Part shown: positions 8,702-18,994 of the stretch, one piece after another
How positions within the stretch are numbered: position 1 is the stretch's first letter
Layout: the number at the start of each line of letters is the position of its first letter
Assembly (NCBI RefSeq): GCF_018728565.1
Contig: NZ_JACSOI010000007.1
Coordinates: 156,742 to 220,741 of the forward strand
Length of the DNA stretch: 64,000 bases
Direction: 5' to 3'
Origin: Zobellia russellii
Lineage (GTDB): Bacteria; Bacteroidota; Bacteroidia; Flavobacteriales; Flavobacteriaceae
Notes under the pieces: model-generated
Told to the model about the DNA's origin: nothing
Seen by the model: the letters and a program-made list of their open reading frames with translations, nothing else
Database searches by the model: none
Translations under genes and position numbers: made by a program

Positions 8702-9682
8702 TTAAACTTTGCTAACCTCTTTTTCTTTAAGAATGGATGCGATAATTATTTTAGCATGTATCCTTGAATTTTCTATGAACCATTTATGGGTTTCCATACC
8801 ACCACAGATTACACCGGCCAAAAAAATTCCCGATACATTGGTTTCCATAGTTTCAGGGTCATATTGCGGCAATTTTTTATCATCGTCAGAGAGTGCAATT
8901 CCCATCTGGGTCAAGAAATTAAAATTGGGCATATAGCCGGTTAAAGCTAGAACAAAGTCATTATCTAGTGTTATGGCACCTTTTGGGGTATCAACAACAA
9001 TTTCATTCTGGCGCACTTCTTTTAGCGTAGAATTGTAATACGCTTTTATGCTGCCTTCTTCTATGCGGTTTATAATATCCGGTCTCACCCAATATTTTAC
9101 CCGAGGCCCTACTTCATCTCCTCTTATCACCAAAGTTACTTCAGCACCTTTTCGCCAGCACTCCAAAGCAGCGTCAATAGCAGAATTACTGGCGCCTACA
9201 ACGGCCAGTTTTTGACTGGCGTAAAAATGTGGATCGTCATAGTAATGTGCTATTTTAGGAAGGTCCTCGCCAGGTATATTAAGCTTATTTGGTAAATCAT
9301 AAAAACCTGTGGCCACGATTACCTTGTCCGCTGTATAGCTATTCTTGTTAGATGCTATTGAAAAACCATTTTCAGTCTTTTCAACCTTATCTACCTTTTC
9401 AAAAAGCCTAATATTAAGCTCGTTAGAAGTAACGATTCTCCTATAGTATTCTAGGGCTTCGTTACGTTTGGGTTTTGCTTCGGTGCTTATAAAAGGAATG
9501 TTGTCTATTTCCAATTTTTCCGAAGAAGAAAAGAACTGCATGTTCTGCGGATAATTAAAAAGGGAATTTACAATAGGCCCCTTTTCCAAAATAACATAGC
9601 TCAATCCTTTTTTCTTGGCTTCAAGTCCACATGCAATTCCAATAGGTCCTCCTCCTATAATTACAACTCGAAAATGCTCCAT
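8702..9682 (-). CDS. YpdA/Bdr-like FAD-dependent disulfide reductase
   Basis: 326 aa flavoprotein. The FAD-binding motif GGGPIGIACG is at the N-terminus, and a second Rossmann motif (VVGASNSAIDAALECWRKG) binds NAD(P)H. The segment YPQNMQFFSSSEKLEIDNIPF and the overall length match the YpdA family, proposed to reduce bacillithiol disulfide in Firmicutes and many Bacteroidota. No CxxC redox pair of the thioredoxin-reductase type is seen, which agrees with that family. The start overlaps the end of rpe by 22 bp, so the two are translated from one message. Family is confident; the physiological thiol in this organism is inference. Confidence 0.85.
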   Translation of the reverse strand: MEHFRVVIIGGGPIGIACGLEAKKKGLSYVILEKGPIVNSLFNYPQNMQFFSSSEKLEIDNIPFISTEAKPKRNEALEYYRRIVTSNELNIRLFEKVDKVEKTENGFSIASNKNSYTADKVIVATGFYDLPNKLNIPGEDLPKIAHYYDDPHFYASQKLAVVGASNSAIDAALECWRKGAEVTLVIRGDEVGPRVKYWVRPDIINRIEEGSIKAYYNSTLKEVRQNEIVVDTPKGAITLDNDFVLALTGYMPNFNFLTQMGIALSDDDKKLPQYDPETMETNVSGIFLAGVICGGMETHKWFIENSRIHAKIIIASILKEKEVSKV

Positions 9683-10341
9683 CTATCGGTAGATTTTTTA
9701 AGTTCTTGAATTGTTTTTATTGGGTCTTCGGTCTTAAAAATAAAGCTGCCCGCAACTAAAATATCGGCACCGGCCTTGATCAGGGCTTTGGCATTTTTAG
9801 AATTTACCCCGCCATCAACCTCTATTAATGTAGAAGCATCGGACTCTTTTATCAATTCCTTAAGGTTGTAAACTTTCTCGTAAGTATTCTCAATAAAGCT
9901 TTGTCCGCCAAAACCAGGGTTTACACTCATGATAAGGGCAATGTCTATATCCTTGATAACATTTTTGAGCAGGTTAACATTGGTATGTGGGTTTAAAGCA
10001 ACTCCGGCTTTCATGCCCTCAGCCTTGATGGCCTGTATAGTTCTGTGTAAATGTGTGCAGGCTTCATAATGAACGGTTAGATGTGTGGCACCCAACTCCG
10101 CAAAAGTTTTGATATAACGGTCAGGGTCAACAATCATTAAATGCACATCCAATGGTTTTGTAGCGTGCTCGGCAATAGTTTTGACCACAGGCATACCGTA
10201 CGATATATTGGGTACAAAAACACCATCCATTACATCAATATGGTGCCAATCTGCATCACTATTGTTAACCATTTCTATATCACGCTGCAAGTTGCCAAAG
10301 TCGGCAGCCAAAAGGGACGGTGCAATTTTTGTTTTGCTCAT
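9661..10341 (-). CDS. rpe: Ribulose-phosphate 3-epimerase
   Basis: 226 aa TIM-barrel enzyme that interconverts ribulose-5-phosphate and xylulose-5-phosphate in the pentose phosphate pathway. Recognisable motifs are APSLLAADFGNL at the N-terminus, WHHIDVMDGVFVPN (metal and catalytic residues), LDVHLMI, SVNPGFGGQ and the phosphate-binding IEVDGGVN / LVAGSFIF. Length is normal for the family. The gene starts at ATG 10341 behind a TACTTTTG box and overlaps the reductase gene downstream by 22 bp. Confidence 0.97.
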   Translation of the reverse strand: MSKTKIAPSLLAADFGNLQRDIEMVNNSDADWHHIDVMDGVFVPNISYGMPVVKTIAEHATKPLDVHLMIVDPDRYIKTFAELGATHLTVHYEACTHLHRTIQAIKAEGMKAGVALNPHTNVNLLKNVIKDIDIALIMSVNPGFGGQSFIENTYEKVYNLKELIKESDASTLIEVDGGVNSKNAKALIKAGADILVAGSFIFKTEDPIKTIQELKKSTDRWSIFEL

Positions 10342-10367
10342 TTTGTGTCAGTTAAATACAATTTATA

Positions 10368-10375
10368 CAAAAGTA
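10368..10375 (-). promoter_or_regulatory. Putative Bacteroidota -7 box before rpe
   Basis: The minus strand reads TACTTTTG, an exact match to TAnnTTTG, 27 bp before the rpe start codon. No clear TTG -33 element is seen at the usual spacing, so confidence is modest. Confidence 0.35.
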
Positions 10376-10438
10376 ATGAATTGTGATTGTACGGGGTAAC
10401 GCATATGGGCAAAAGACGTCTACTTATAAGAATAGCGG

Positions 10439-11473
<1,035 letters not shown>

Positions 11474-11544
11474 TTATATAGAAACGAGCGGTTACCACCA
11501 ATTTAAGCGTTTTTTTATAAAAATATAGGCTTTTAACAAGGTCT

Positions 11545-11573
11545 ATTGGGGAATTATGTTTCGGTTCCCCAAT
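11545..11573 (-). terminator. Weak hairpin after trmL
   Basis: ATTGGGGAA and TTCCCCAAT form a 9-bp stem with an 11-base loop, 12 bp after the trmL stop. No T-run follows on the minus strand, so it may be a processing or attenuating hairpin rather than a strong intrinsic terminator. Confidence 0.35.
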
Positions 11574-11584
11574 GAATGTTGGTT

Positions 11585-12037
11585 TTACAGTAAGTGTTTC
11601 AACCCTTCATAAACTGCAATACCCACGGCATTGGCCAAATTTAGACTACGTACATGGTTGCTATAAAGGGGAATTTTATAGATATCATTTTCATACAAGG
11701 AGAGTAGGGAAGAGGGCAAACCTACCGACTCTTTGCCAAAAACAAGAAACTGCCCGTCTTCAAAAGGTATAGACCAATGATTTTCCGCACCATGACTTGA
11801 AAATAGTGCCAAATTTTTGTTGCCGTGTTCGGATAAAAAATCTTCAAGACTTTCGTAAATACATAAATCTAAATGTTGCCAATAGTCAAGACCGGCCCGT
11901 TTTACACGTTTGTCATCCAATTCAAATCCAAAAGGTTTTACAAGATGAAGTGTAGAGCCCGTTGCCAGCGCAAGTCTGCCAATATTTCCGGTATTGTTGG
12001 GTATTTCTGGTTCTACAAGAACAATGTTGAATGGCAT
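11585..12037 (-). CDS. trmL: tRNA (cytidine(34)-2'-O)-methyltransferase TrmL
   Basis: 150 aa SPOUT-class methyltransferase that modifies the wobble nucleotide of leucine tRNAs. It carries the family's IVLVEPEIPNNTGNIGRL at the N-terminus, LVFGKESVGLP in the middle and IPLYSNHVRSLNLANAVGIAVYE forming the trefoil knot at the C-terminus. It is of standard length with no added RNA-binding domain, as in E. coli TrmL. It starts at ATG 12037, eight bases after the stop of the VF530-family gene, so the two are likely co-transcribed. Confidence 0.95.
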   Translation of the reverse strand: MPFNIVLVEPEIPNNTGNIGRLALATGSTLHLVKPFGFELDDKRVKRAGLDYWQHLDLCIYESLEDFLSEHGNKNLALFSSHGAENHWSIPFEDGQFLVFGKESVGLPSSLLSLYENDIYKIPLYSNHVRSLNLANAVGIAVYEGLKHLL

Positions 12038-12045
12038 AATCTAAT

Positions 12046-12285
12046 CTATTTGTGAAAAGATTTCAAATATAGCTGTTCTACCTTGGTTCTTGCCCATGGT
12101 GTACGCCTTAAAAATTTAAGCGAAGATTTGATGGTAGGATTACTTTTAAAACAATTAATATTTATACGGTCTGCCAATTCTTCCCAAGTGTACTTTTCAG
12201 TCAACTGTTCCAAAATGTCCACTAATTTTACACCGTGTAACGGGTTGTTAGGTTGGGTGTTGGGTGTTTTTTTGTCAGATTCCAT
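12046..12285 (-). CDS. VF530 family small DNA-binding-like protein
   Basis: 79 aa. The sequence [21 protein letters not shown] and [29 protein letters not shown] is the hallmark of the VF530/DUF2132 family, small helical proteins with a predicted DNA-binding fold and no proven function. The N-terminal dozen residues are polar and probably disordered. It sits upstream of trmL on the same strand with an 8-bp gap and downstream of rpoD, from which it is separated by a terminator. Confidence 0.88.
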   Translation of the reverse strand: MESDKKTPNTQPNNPLHGVKLVDILEQLTEKYTWEELADRININCFKSNPTIKSSLKFLRRTPWARTKVEQLYLKSFHK

Positions 12286-12364
12286 AGTAAAGTGTTGCGT
12301 ACGTTATTTTAAATGAACCCTTTAAATATAGGGGTTTTAAAAGATTTTGAGGGTCTGTTATAAA

Positions 12365-12394
12365 TGAAAAAACTCCGGTAATCAGCCGGAGTTT
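12365..12394 (-). terminator. Intrinsic terminator after rpoD
   Basis: AACTCCGG and CCGGAGTT form a perfect 8-bp stem with a 7-base loop, followed by a run of T on the minus strand. It lies about 110 bp past the rpoD stop and isolates rpoD from the VF530 gene. Confidence 0.8.
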
Positions 12395-12506
12395 ATTCAT
12401 CAATCAAAAAACGAACAGTCATGATAAACTGTTGTCAGTATTAAAATTACAATATATATGCCAAATTTCCAATTTAAGGATTATTTAACGTGTAATTTTA
12501 GGGCTA

Positions 12507-13370
12507 TTAGCCCAAATACGTTTTAAGGATTTTACTTCTAGAAGTGTGTTTTAATCTTCTAATAGCCTTTTCCTTAATCTGGCGAACTCTTTCTCTTGTA
12601 AGGTCAAAAGTCTCACCAATTTCTTCAAGGGTCATGGAGTGTTGTCCTGCCAGACCAAAGTACAAACGGATTACGTCTGCTTCTCTAGGTGTTAAGGTTT
12701 CCAATGCGCGCTCAATCTCGGTACGCAAAGATTCATGCAACAACTCTTTGTCCGGGTTTGGAGATTCTCCACTACGAAGTACATCATAAAGGTTAGAATC
12801 TTCACCATCGATCAATGGAGCATCCATAGATACATGACGACCGGAGTTCTTAAGTGATTGCTTTACATCCTCAACCGTCATATCCAGTTCTTTTGCAATT
12901 TCCTCAGGAGAAGGCATACGTTCGTGTGCTTGCTCAAGAAAGGCAAAAGTCTTATTGATTTTATTGATCGAACCAATTTTGTTCAATGGCAAACGTACAA
13001 TACGAGATTGTTCTGCCAAAGCTTGTAATATAGATTGACGAATCCACCACACGGCATAAGAAATAAACTTAAATCCTCTTGTTTCGTCAAAACGTTGTGC
13101 GGCCTTAATAAGGCCAAGGTTACCCTCGTTAATTAAATCGGGTAAAGTAAGTCCCTGGTTTTGGTACTGCTTGGCTACCGATACAACGAATCGAAGATTG
13201 GCCTTTGTGAGTTTTTCAAGAGCGACCTGATCGCCTGCCTTGATGCGTTGTGCCAATTCTACTTCTTCATCTGCTGTAATCAAGTCTACTTTGCCTATTT
13301 CTTGCAAGTACTTGTCCAAAGATGCGGTCTCCCTATTGGTGACCTGTTTTGTAATTTTAAGCTGTCTCAT
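12507..13370 (-). CDS. rpoD: RNA polymerase primary sigma factor RpoD/SigA (short Bacteroidota form)
   Basis: 287 aa. This is the housekeeping sigma factor in the compact form of Bacteroidota, without a long region 1.1. It has region 1.2 ([27 protein letters not shown]), region 2 ([17 protein letters not shown], then [14 protein letters not shown]), region 3, and region 4.2 helix-turn-helix ([26 protein letters not shown]). It starts MRQLKITKQ, as is common in flavobacteria. It recognises the TAnnTTTG promoters described in this annotation. It is a single-gene unit with its own terminator. Confidence 0.97.
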   Translation of the reverse strand: MRQLKITKQVTNRETASLDKYLQEIGKVDLITADEEVELAQRIKAGDQVALEKLTKANLRFVVSVAKQYQNQGLTLPDLINEGNLGLIKAAQRFDETRGFKFISYAVWWIRQSILQALAEQSRIVRLPLNKIGSINKINKTFAFLEQAHERMPSPEEIAKELDMTVEDVKQSLKNSGRHVSMDAPLIDGEDSNLYDVLRSGESPNPDKELLHESLRTEIERALETLTPREADVIRLYFGLAGQHSMTLEEIGETFDLTRERVRQIKEKAIRRLKHTSRSKILKTYLG

Positions 13371-13473
13371 GTAAATAAATTAGGTTCAGTTTGCATAGAC
13401 TGCATATACTTATACGTAAAAAAGCCAGAAATGTTACAAACGGGCTAAAAAAACTTTATTTTTTAGATGAGTC

Positions 13474-13508
13474 GCATAAAAAAGCCTCAACTTAACAAGT
13501 TGAGGCTT
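13474..13508 (-). terminator. Intrinsic terminator after pnp
   Basis: A perfect 12-bp stem, AAGCCTCAACTT with AAGTTGAGGCTT, and a 3-base loop lie 27 bp after the pnp stop, followed by six T on the minus strand. A strong rho-independent terminator. Confidence 0.9.
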
Positions 13509-13534
13509 AAAATGTGTGTTAAACTTTAGAAGTA

Positions 13535-15766
13535 TTAGTCTCTTCTAGGTTTACGGTCACGGTTATCTCTACCACCACCTCGTCTATCATCTCTACCACG
13601 GCCACGATCTTTATCATTCCGTGGTGGTCTTTCTACAAAACCTTCTGGCTTAGGTAATAATGCTTTTCTAGAAACTTTTTCCTTACGGGTTCTAGGATCT
13701 ATACCAAAGTATTTTACATCAAAAACATCGCCCATGTTTACTACATCGGAAACATTTTCAGTTCTTTCCCATGCCAGCTCGGATACGTGTAACAATACTT
13801 CGTTGCCTGGGGCATCAACATATTCTACAACAGCACCAAAATCTAGCATTTTGATAACTTTTACCTCGTAAGCACTACCTACTTCCGGTTTGAACATCAA
13901 CGAATCGATTTTTGCCAATACAGCATCGATACCGTTTTGATCTGTACCCAAAATTTCAACGATACCTTCTTCGGTAACAGGGTCTTCATTGATAACAATT
14001 GTAGTATCCGTCTCTTTCTGAAGTTCCTGAATTACTTTTCCACCAGGTCCGATCAGGGCACCAATGAATTCGTTAGGAATAGTGCGTGTAACCATTTTTG
14101 GAGAATGAGGCTTCACATCTGCATTTGGTGCAGCTATTGTGTCCGTCAATTTTCCAAGAATATGTAAACGGCCGTCTCTTGCTTGTTTCAAGGCATTCAC
14201 CAAGATTTCGTAAGAAAGACCTTTTACTTTAATATCCATTTGGCAAGCGGTAATACCATCGGCAGTACCGGTTACTTTAAAGTCCATATCGCCTAAGTGA
14301 TCTTCATCACCTAAAATATCCGATAATACAGCGTACTTTCCAGATTCAGTATCCGTAATTAGTCCCATGGCAATACCTGAAACTGGTTTTTTCAGTTGAA
14401 CACCGGCATCCATTAGGGCCATTGTACCGGAACAAACGGTAGCCATAGAAGAAGAACCGTTAGATTCCAATACTTCTGATACTACACGAACCGTATAAGG
14501 GCAATCTGCAGGAATCATTCCTTTTAATGCCCGTTGTGCCAAGTTACCGTGCCCTACTTCTCTACGAGAGGTACCACGTATAGGTCTTGCCTCACCTGTT
14601 GAAAAAGGAGGGAAGTTATAATGTAAATAGAAATTCTCCTCACCTTCGTAAGATGGCATATCTATTTTATTCGAATCTCTAGATGTGCCTAATGTTACGG
14701 TAGCCAATGCTTGAGTTTCCCCACGTGTAAATATGGCAGAACCGTGAGTAGATGGTAAGTAATCTACCTCACACCAGATAGGTCTGATTTCATCTGTCTT
14801 ACGACCGTCTAAACGCAATCCTTCGTTTAAGGTAAGGTCACGAACGGCAGCTTTTTCAGCTTTGTTGTAGTATTTAGAAATCATACCACCAAAATCGGCT
14901 TGTTCTTCTTCGGAGAAAGAAGCTACGATTTCTTCTTTTATTTCGGAGAAGGCAGCGCTTCTTTCATGTTTGGCAGAACCTGCTTTGGCAACGGCGTACA
15001 CCTTGTCGTATGCCATGTCATGAATTTTCTTGGCCAGATCTTCATCTTCTCTTTCTGGCTCATATTCACGTACGTCTTTCTTACCGAAAGCTTCGGCCAA
15101 CCTTAATTGAGCAGCACATTGTACTTTAATAGCTTCGTGTGCAAATTTGATGGCTTCGGTCATTTCTTCTTCAGAAATTTCGTCCATCTCACCTTCAACC
15201 ATCATAACAGAATCAGCAGAAGCACCGATCATCATATCAATGTCAGATTCAGCTAGTTGAGCTCTGGTTGGGTTTATAACGAATTCACCGTTTACACGGG
15301 CAACTCTTGCTTCCGAGATAGCGCATTCAAACGGGAAATCCGATAATTGAATTGCCGCAGATGCAGCCAAACCGGCCATTGCATCTGGCATTACCTCATC
15401 ATCATGAGACATTAATTGAATCATCACCTGAGTTTCAGAATGATAATCTTTTGGGAAAAGTGGACGTAAAACACGATCCACCAAACGCATTGTCAATACT
15501 TCACCATCACTAGGTCTTGCTTCTCTTTTGAAGAAACCACCTGGGTAACGTCCCGCAGCTGCAAATTTTTCGCGGTAATCTACCGTTAACGGAAGGAAGT
15601 CAACATCACTTTGTTTGTAGTTGGAAACAACAGTACACAATAGCATACATTTTCCTGATTGAACAACAACAGAACCGTGGGCCTGTTTTGCCAATTTTCC
15701 GGTTTCGATAGAAATTTCCCTACCGTCACCAAGGTCTATGACCTCTTTAAATACTTTTGGAATCAT
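13535..15766 (-). CDS. pnp: Polynucleotide phosphorylase
   Basis: 743 aa 3'-5' exoribonuclease of RNA turnover. Two RNase PH-like domains ([18 protein letters not shown] in the first; [26 protein letters not shown] in the second) are joined by a helical linker. A KH domain ([16 protein letters not shown]) and an S1 domain ([27 protein letters not shown]) follow. The C-terminus is a basic Arg/Gly/Asp-rich tail ([18 protein letters not shown]) that could bind RNA and is typical of flavobacterial Pnp. It lies downstream of rpsO, the classical order, but a terminator separates the two. Confidence 0.98.
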   Translation of the reverse strand: MIPKVFKEVIDLGDGREISIETGKLAKQAHGSVVVQSGKCMLLCTVVSNYKQSDVDFLPLTVDYREKFAAAGRYPGGFFKREARPSDGEVLTMRLVDRVLRPLFPKDYHSETQVMIQLMSHDDEVMPDAMAGLAASAAIQLSDFPFECAISEARVARVNGEFVINPTRAQLAESDIDMMIGASADSVMMVEGEMDEISEEEMTEAIKFAHEAIKVQCAAQLRLAEAFGKKDVREYEPEREDEDLAKKIHDMAYDKVYAVAKAGSAKHERSAAFSEIKEEIVASFSEEEQADFGGMISKYYNKAEKAAVRDLTLNEGLRLDGRKTDEIRPIWCEVDYLPSTHGSAIFTRGETQALATVTLGTSRDSNKIDMPSYEGEENFYLHYNFPPFSTGEARPIRGTSRREVGHGNLAQRALKGMIPADCPYTVRVVSEVLESNGSSSMATVCSGTMALMDAGVQLKKPVSGIAMGLITDTESGKYAVLSDILGDEDHLGDMDFKVTGTADGITACQMDIKVKGLSYEILVNALKQARDGRLHILGKLTDTIAAPNADVKPHSPKMVTRTIPNEFIGALIGPGGKVIQELQKETDTTIVINEDPVTEEGIVEILGTDQNGIDAVLAKIDSLMFKPEVGSAYEVKVIKMLDFGAVVEYVDAPGNEVLLHVSELAWERTENVSDVVNMGDVFDVKYFGIDPRTRKEKVSRKALLPKPEGFVERPPRNDKDRGRGRDDRRGGGRDNRDRKPRRD

Positions 15767-15911
15767 AAATTTTAATTAAATACGCCAGCCGGCGAATTGT
15801 TAAACAATGGTCTTATCGGCGTGTTATGGCCGAAGTTGTTGTGTTGTGTTGACCAATGAAAAACTGGGTGCAGCTTTTTGTAAAAAATCCTAATACTTAG
15901 GATGACTAATA

Positions 15912-15944
15912 TATATAAAAAAGGGCTGAAAATTTCAGCCCTTT
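15912..15944 (-). terminator. Intrinsic terminator after rpsO
   Basis: AAGGGCTGAA and TTCAGCCCTT form a 10-bp stem with a 3-base loop, ten bases after the rpsO stop, followed by six T on the minus strand. It would limit read-through into pnp. Confidence 0.88.
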
Positions 15945-15952
15945 GTAAATAC

Positions 15953-16222
15953 TTATTTTCTAATACCTAATTCTTTGATAAGCTCACGATACTTTACAAT
16001 ATCATTCTTTATCATATAATCTAGTAGGCTTCTTCTCTTACCTACGAGCTTTACCAATGAACGCTCTGTGTTAAAGTCTTTGTGGTTTTTCTTTAAGTGA
16101 CCAGTTAGGTGATTGATACGGTGTGTAAACAATGCAATCTGACCTTCAGTAGAACCTGTGTTCTCTGCGCTACCGCCGTATTTCTTAAAGATTTCGGCTT
16201 TTACTTCTTTTGTTAAATACAT
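15953..16222 (-). CDS. rpsO: 30S ribosomal protein S15
   Basis: 89 aa, the standard length. The sequence has the four-helix S15 pattern: EIFKKYGGSAENTGSTEGQIALFTHRI, HLKKNHKDFNTERSLVKLVGKRRSLLDYM and the C-terminal YRELIKELGIRK. It binds the three-way junction of 16S rRNA early in 30S assembly. It is immediately upstream of pnp, the order found across bacteria. Confidence 0.98.
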   Translation of the reverse strand: MYLTKEVKAEIFKKYGGSAENTGSTEGQIALFTHRINHLTGHLKKNHKDFNTERSLVKLVGKRRSLLDYMIKNDIVKYRELIKELGIRK

Positions 16223-16276
16223 TCCAATATTATTTTAAATGATTTTTATGTATATGACTGATTTTCAATCAAGCGG

Positions 16277-16284
16277 CAAATATA
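16277..16284 (-). promoter_or_regulatory. Putative -7 box before rpsO
   Basis: The minus strand reads TATATTTG (TAnnTTTG), 55 bp before the rpsO start. This leaves a leader of about 45-50 bases, enough for the autoregulatory structure S15 mRNAs often carry, though none was demonstrated here. Confidence 0.35.
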
Positions 16285-16327
16285 CAATTATTATTGATAA
16301 TATTTAAGAGAAGGTGCAATATGTTCT

Positions 16328-16813
16328 TTAAAAGGCACAACCGGTAGGAAGCGGTTCTACTTTTTCTAATTCTTTGGCAAATTCCGAGTCTAGTTGAGCT
16401 GGCATAAAGCCATTTTCAACAGAGCCTTTTTGTACGGCAGAAGCATAACCCAAGGTATTGATATGCACACGTACGTAAACCTGTGTGTTCTTTGTTAGGG
16501 GTATATTGGTTCCCGAGCGAGAAAAGGGCTGCTCGTCTACATGGCTATGCGCAAGGATTCTCCGGTAAATGAGGTTTCCTTCTAGATCAACAACTTCCCA
16601 CCAGTCTGCGTATTGCTCGCAACCTGTATCCGGACTTTGTACCGTGGTGTTAAAAGTATAGGAGTTTTCGTTTCCGGTAACCTTAAGTGCAATTACTCCT
16701 GCTGTTTCAGATAAAATGCCTGCCGCGTCAGATTCTGCGGCAAGCATTTTTTCCTTATCTGTTGAACAACATAAAAACCAAAATGAAACTAGTGCGTAAA
16801 CTAAAGGTTTCAT
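16328..16813 (-). CDS. Lipoprotein of unknown function co-translated with accD
   Basis: 161 aa. A lipoprotein-type signal ([17 protein letters not shown]) is followed by an Ala/Glu-rich segment and a soluble domain of about 115 residues with two distant Cys ([17 protein letters not shown] and the terminal PTGCAF). No family is recognised beyond a conserved-hypothetical look. Its ATG overlaps the accD stop in an ATGA arrangement, so translation is coupled, although nothing in the protein suggests a fatty-acid role. Confidence 0.7.
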   Translation of the reverse strand: MKPLVYALVSFWFLCCSTDKEKMLAAESDAAGILSETAGVIALKVTGNENSYTFNTTVQSPDTGCEQYADWWEVVDLEGNLIYRRILAHSHVDEQPFSRSGTNIPLTKNTQVYVRVHINTLGYASAVQKGSVENGFMPAQLDSEFAKELEKVEPLPTGCAF

Positions 16814-17694
16814 GCGGAGGCTTTTTCCTTTCTAATAGGATTGTTCTGAATTAAATCTATATAAAGATTGATTTTCTTTTTCAAGTCCCTTCTATGTGAG
16901 ATGAAATCTAGAAAGCCATGTTCTTTTACGAACTCTGCAGTCTGGAAACCGTCAGGAAGATCTTTTCCTGTAGCTTCTTTTACAACTCTAGGACCGGCAA
17001 AACCAATTAAAGCGCCAGGTTCGGAGATGTTTATGTCTCCTAACATGGCATAAGATGCCGTTGTACCTCCCGTAGTTGGGTCCGTACAAAGTGATATATA
17101 AGGAAGTTTGGCTTCTGCCAATTGCGCTAACTTAGCCGATGTTTTGGCCAATTGCATTAAAGACAGGGCCGCTTCCATCATACGGGCACCACCGGATTTT
17201 GAGATCATTACAAAAGGGACCTTTCTTTTTATAGCATAATCTATACCTCGTGCAATTTTCTCACCTACCACACTACCCATAGAACCTCCAATAAAGTTAA
17301 AGTCCATACAGCAAATTACAACGTCCTTGCCTAAGGATTTGCCAAAACCGGTTCTAACGGCATCGTTAAGTCCGGTTTTTTTCTGGGCGGCCTTTAAACG
17401 TTCAGAATATTTTTTGGTATCCTCAAACTTTAAAGGGTCTTTAGATGTTAATTTGGCATCCAGTTCCCTGAACTTGTTATCATCAAAAAGTATTTCAAAA
17501 TACTCTTTACTGCCTATACGAACGTGATAATCGTCTTCAGGACTTACGTAAAAATTTTTGGCAAGTACTTCTGATTCAACAATTTTTCCCGTAGGAGATT
17601 TGTACCACAGCCCTTTTGGGGTGTCTTTTTTCTCTTCGGTAGCTGTCTGTATTCCCTTTTCCTTTCTTCTGAACCAAGCCGTCATATCTTCCAT
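16810..17694 (-). CDS. accD: Acetyl-CoA carboxylase carboxyltransferase subunit beta
   Basis: 294 aa. With AccA it transfers the carboxyl group from biotin to acetyl-CoA in the first step of fatty-acid synthesis. The crotonase-like core is clear: [63 protein letters not shown] and [13 protein letters not shown]. The N-terminal four-Cys zinc ribbon of the E. coli enzyme is absent; the region instead reads [16 protein letters not shown], as I recall it does in other flavobacteria. The start may be ATG 17694 or the nearer ATG 17685 ([11 protein letters not shown]). The stop overlaps the lipoprotein start by 4 bp. Confidence 0.96.
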   Translation of the reverse strand: MEDMTAWFRRKEKGIQTATEEKKDTPKGLWYKSPTGKIVESEVLAKNFYVSPEDDYHVRIGSKEYFEILFDDNKFRELDAKLTSKDPLKFEDTKKYSERLKAAQKKTGLNDAVRTGFGKSLGKDVVICCMDFNFIGGSMGSVVGEKIARGIDYAIKRKVPFVMISKSGGARMMEAALSLMQLAKTSAKLAQLAEAKLPYISLCTDPTTGGTTASYAMLGDINISEPGALIGFAGPRVVKEATGKDLPDGFQTAEFVKEHGFLDFISHRRDLKKKINLYIDLIQNNPIRKEKASA

Positions 17695-17718
17695 AATTAG
17701 TTTTGGGGATGCAATTTA

Positions 17719-18786
17719 CTATAAGGTGTTTACATTGTTTAAGTCTTCAAAAGCCTTTTTTAGTCGCTCTACAAAAGATTTTTCACCTTCACGTAACCAA
17801 ACTCTTGGGTCGTAAAACTTTTTATTTGGCTCGTCAGCTCCTTTTGGGTTACCAATTTGTGATTGAAGATAATCTTTATTGTCTTGAACGTAATCACGCA
17901 CACCTGCTAAAAATGCATACTGTAAATCAGTATCAATATTCATTTTAATTACGCCGTAGCTAATACCTTCTCTAATTTCTTCGACAGTAGAACCTGAACC
18001 TCCGTGAAAAACAAAATCAATATGATTGTGCTCTACTCCATATTTTTCAGAAATGTATTCTTGAGAGTTTTTAAGAATTTTTGGAGTCAGTTTTACGTTA
18101 CCTGGCTTGTAAACACCGTGAACGTTTCCAAAAGCTGCTGCAATGGTAAATTTTGGGCTTACTTTTGATAACTCTTCATAAGCATAAGCTACTTCTTCTG
18201 GTTGTGTATATAATTTAGAATCATCAACATCTGAATTGTCAACACCATCTTCTTCACCACCTGTAATACCAAGTTCTATTTCTAACGTCATGTTCATTTT
18301 GCTCATGCGTTCTAGGTATCCTTTACAGATTTCAATATTCTCTTCAAGAGGTTCTTCTGAAAGGTCTATCATGTGTGAGCTGAAAAGAGACTTACCGGTT
18401 TCGGCAAAATGCTTTTCACTGGCATCTAAAAGTCCGTCTATCCAAGGCAATAATTTCTTTGCACAGTGGTCTGTGTGGAGAATTACGGTAGCACCATAGG
18501 CTTCGGCCAATTGATGAACGTGTTTTGCTCCTGCTACAGCACCAAGAATAGCTGCTTTTTGGCCGTCATTGGATAAGCCTTTACCTGCGTTGAACTGGGC
18601 ACCTCCGTTTGAAAATTGAATGATTACGGGAGCATTTAGGCTTGCTGCTGTTTCTAGAACACCGTTAATCGTGTCAGAACCAATAACGTTTACTGCTGGA
18701 AGGGCAAACCCTTTTTCTTTGGCATAGTTAAAGATTGCTTGTACTTCGTCACCTGTTGCGACACCTGGTTTTATACTGTGAGCCAT
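17719..18786 (-). CDS. fbaA: Fructose-bisphosphate aldolase, class II
   Basis: 355 aa zinc-dependent aldolase of glycolysis and gluconeogenesis. Zinc and substrate residues appear in VILHTDHCAKKLLPW, LEIELGITGGEEDGVDN, AAAFGNVHGVYKPGNVKL, and FVFHGGSGSTVEEI. The length and the GVDNSDVDDSKLYTQPEEV insert match the FbaA (type A) class. It starts at ATG 18786 and ends 24 bp upstream of accD on the same strand. Confidence 0.97.
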   Translation of the reverse strand: MAHSIKPGVATGDEVQAIFNYAKEKGFALPAVNVIGSDTINGVLETAASLNAPVIIQFSNGGAQFNAGKGLSNDGQKAAILGAVAGAKHVHQLAEAYGATVILHTDHCAKKLLPWIDGLLDASEKHFAETGKSLFSSHMIDLSEEPLEENIEICKGYLERMSKMNMTLEIELGITGGEEDGVDNSDVDDSKLYTQPEEVAYAYEELSKVSPKFTIAAAFGNVHGVYKPGNVKLTPKILKNSQEYISEKYGVEHNHIDFVFHGGSGSTVEEIREGISYGVIKMNIDTDLQYAFLAGVRDYVQDNKDYLQSQIGNPKGADEPNKKFYDPRVWLREGEKSFVERLKKAFEDLNNVNTL

Positions 18787-18826
18787 AATGTTTCTAGTCT
18801 ATGTTATTTGTAAAAAATGAATAGGA

Positions 18827-18834
18827 CAAATGTA
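18827..18834 (-). promoter_or_regulatory. Putative -7 box before fbaA
   Basis: The minus strand reads TACATTTG (TAnnTTTG), about 40 bp before the fbaA start. No clear -33 TTG is seen at the normal distance. Confidence 0.35.
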
Positions 18835-18994
18835 ATAAAATAAATAGGTCTAAAAAGATTGGTGTTTATAAGTTTCTCAATTTTACGGCGTAAAATTGTT
18901 ATAAATTGAAGGGGCTATAACCATTGTTTACGTTAAATCTGACCAAGATGTGATCTTTTTTCTATAGAAGTACATACCGCATTGGTCTGCTCCT

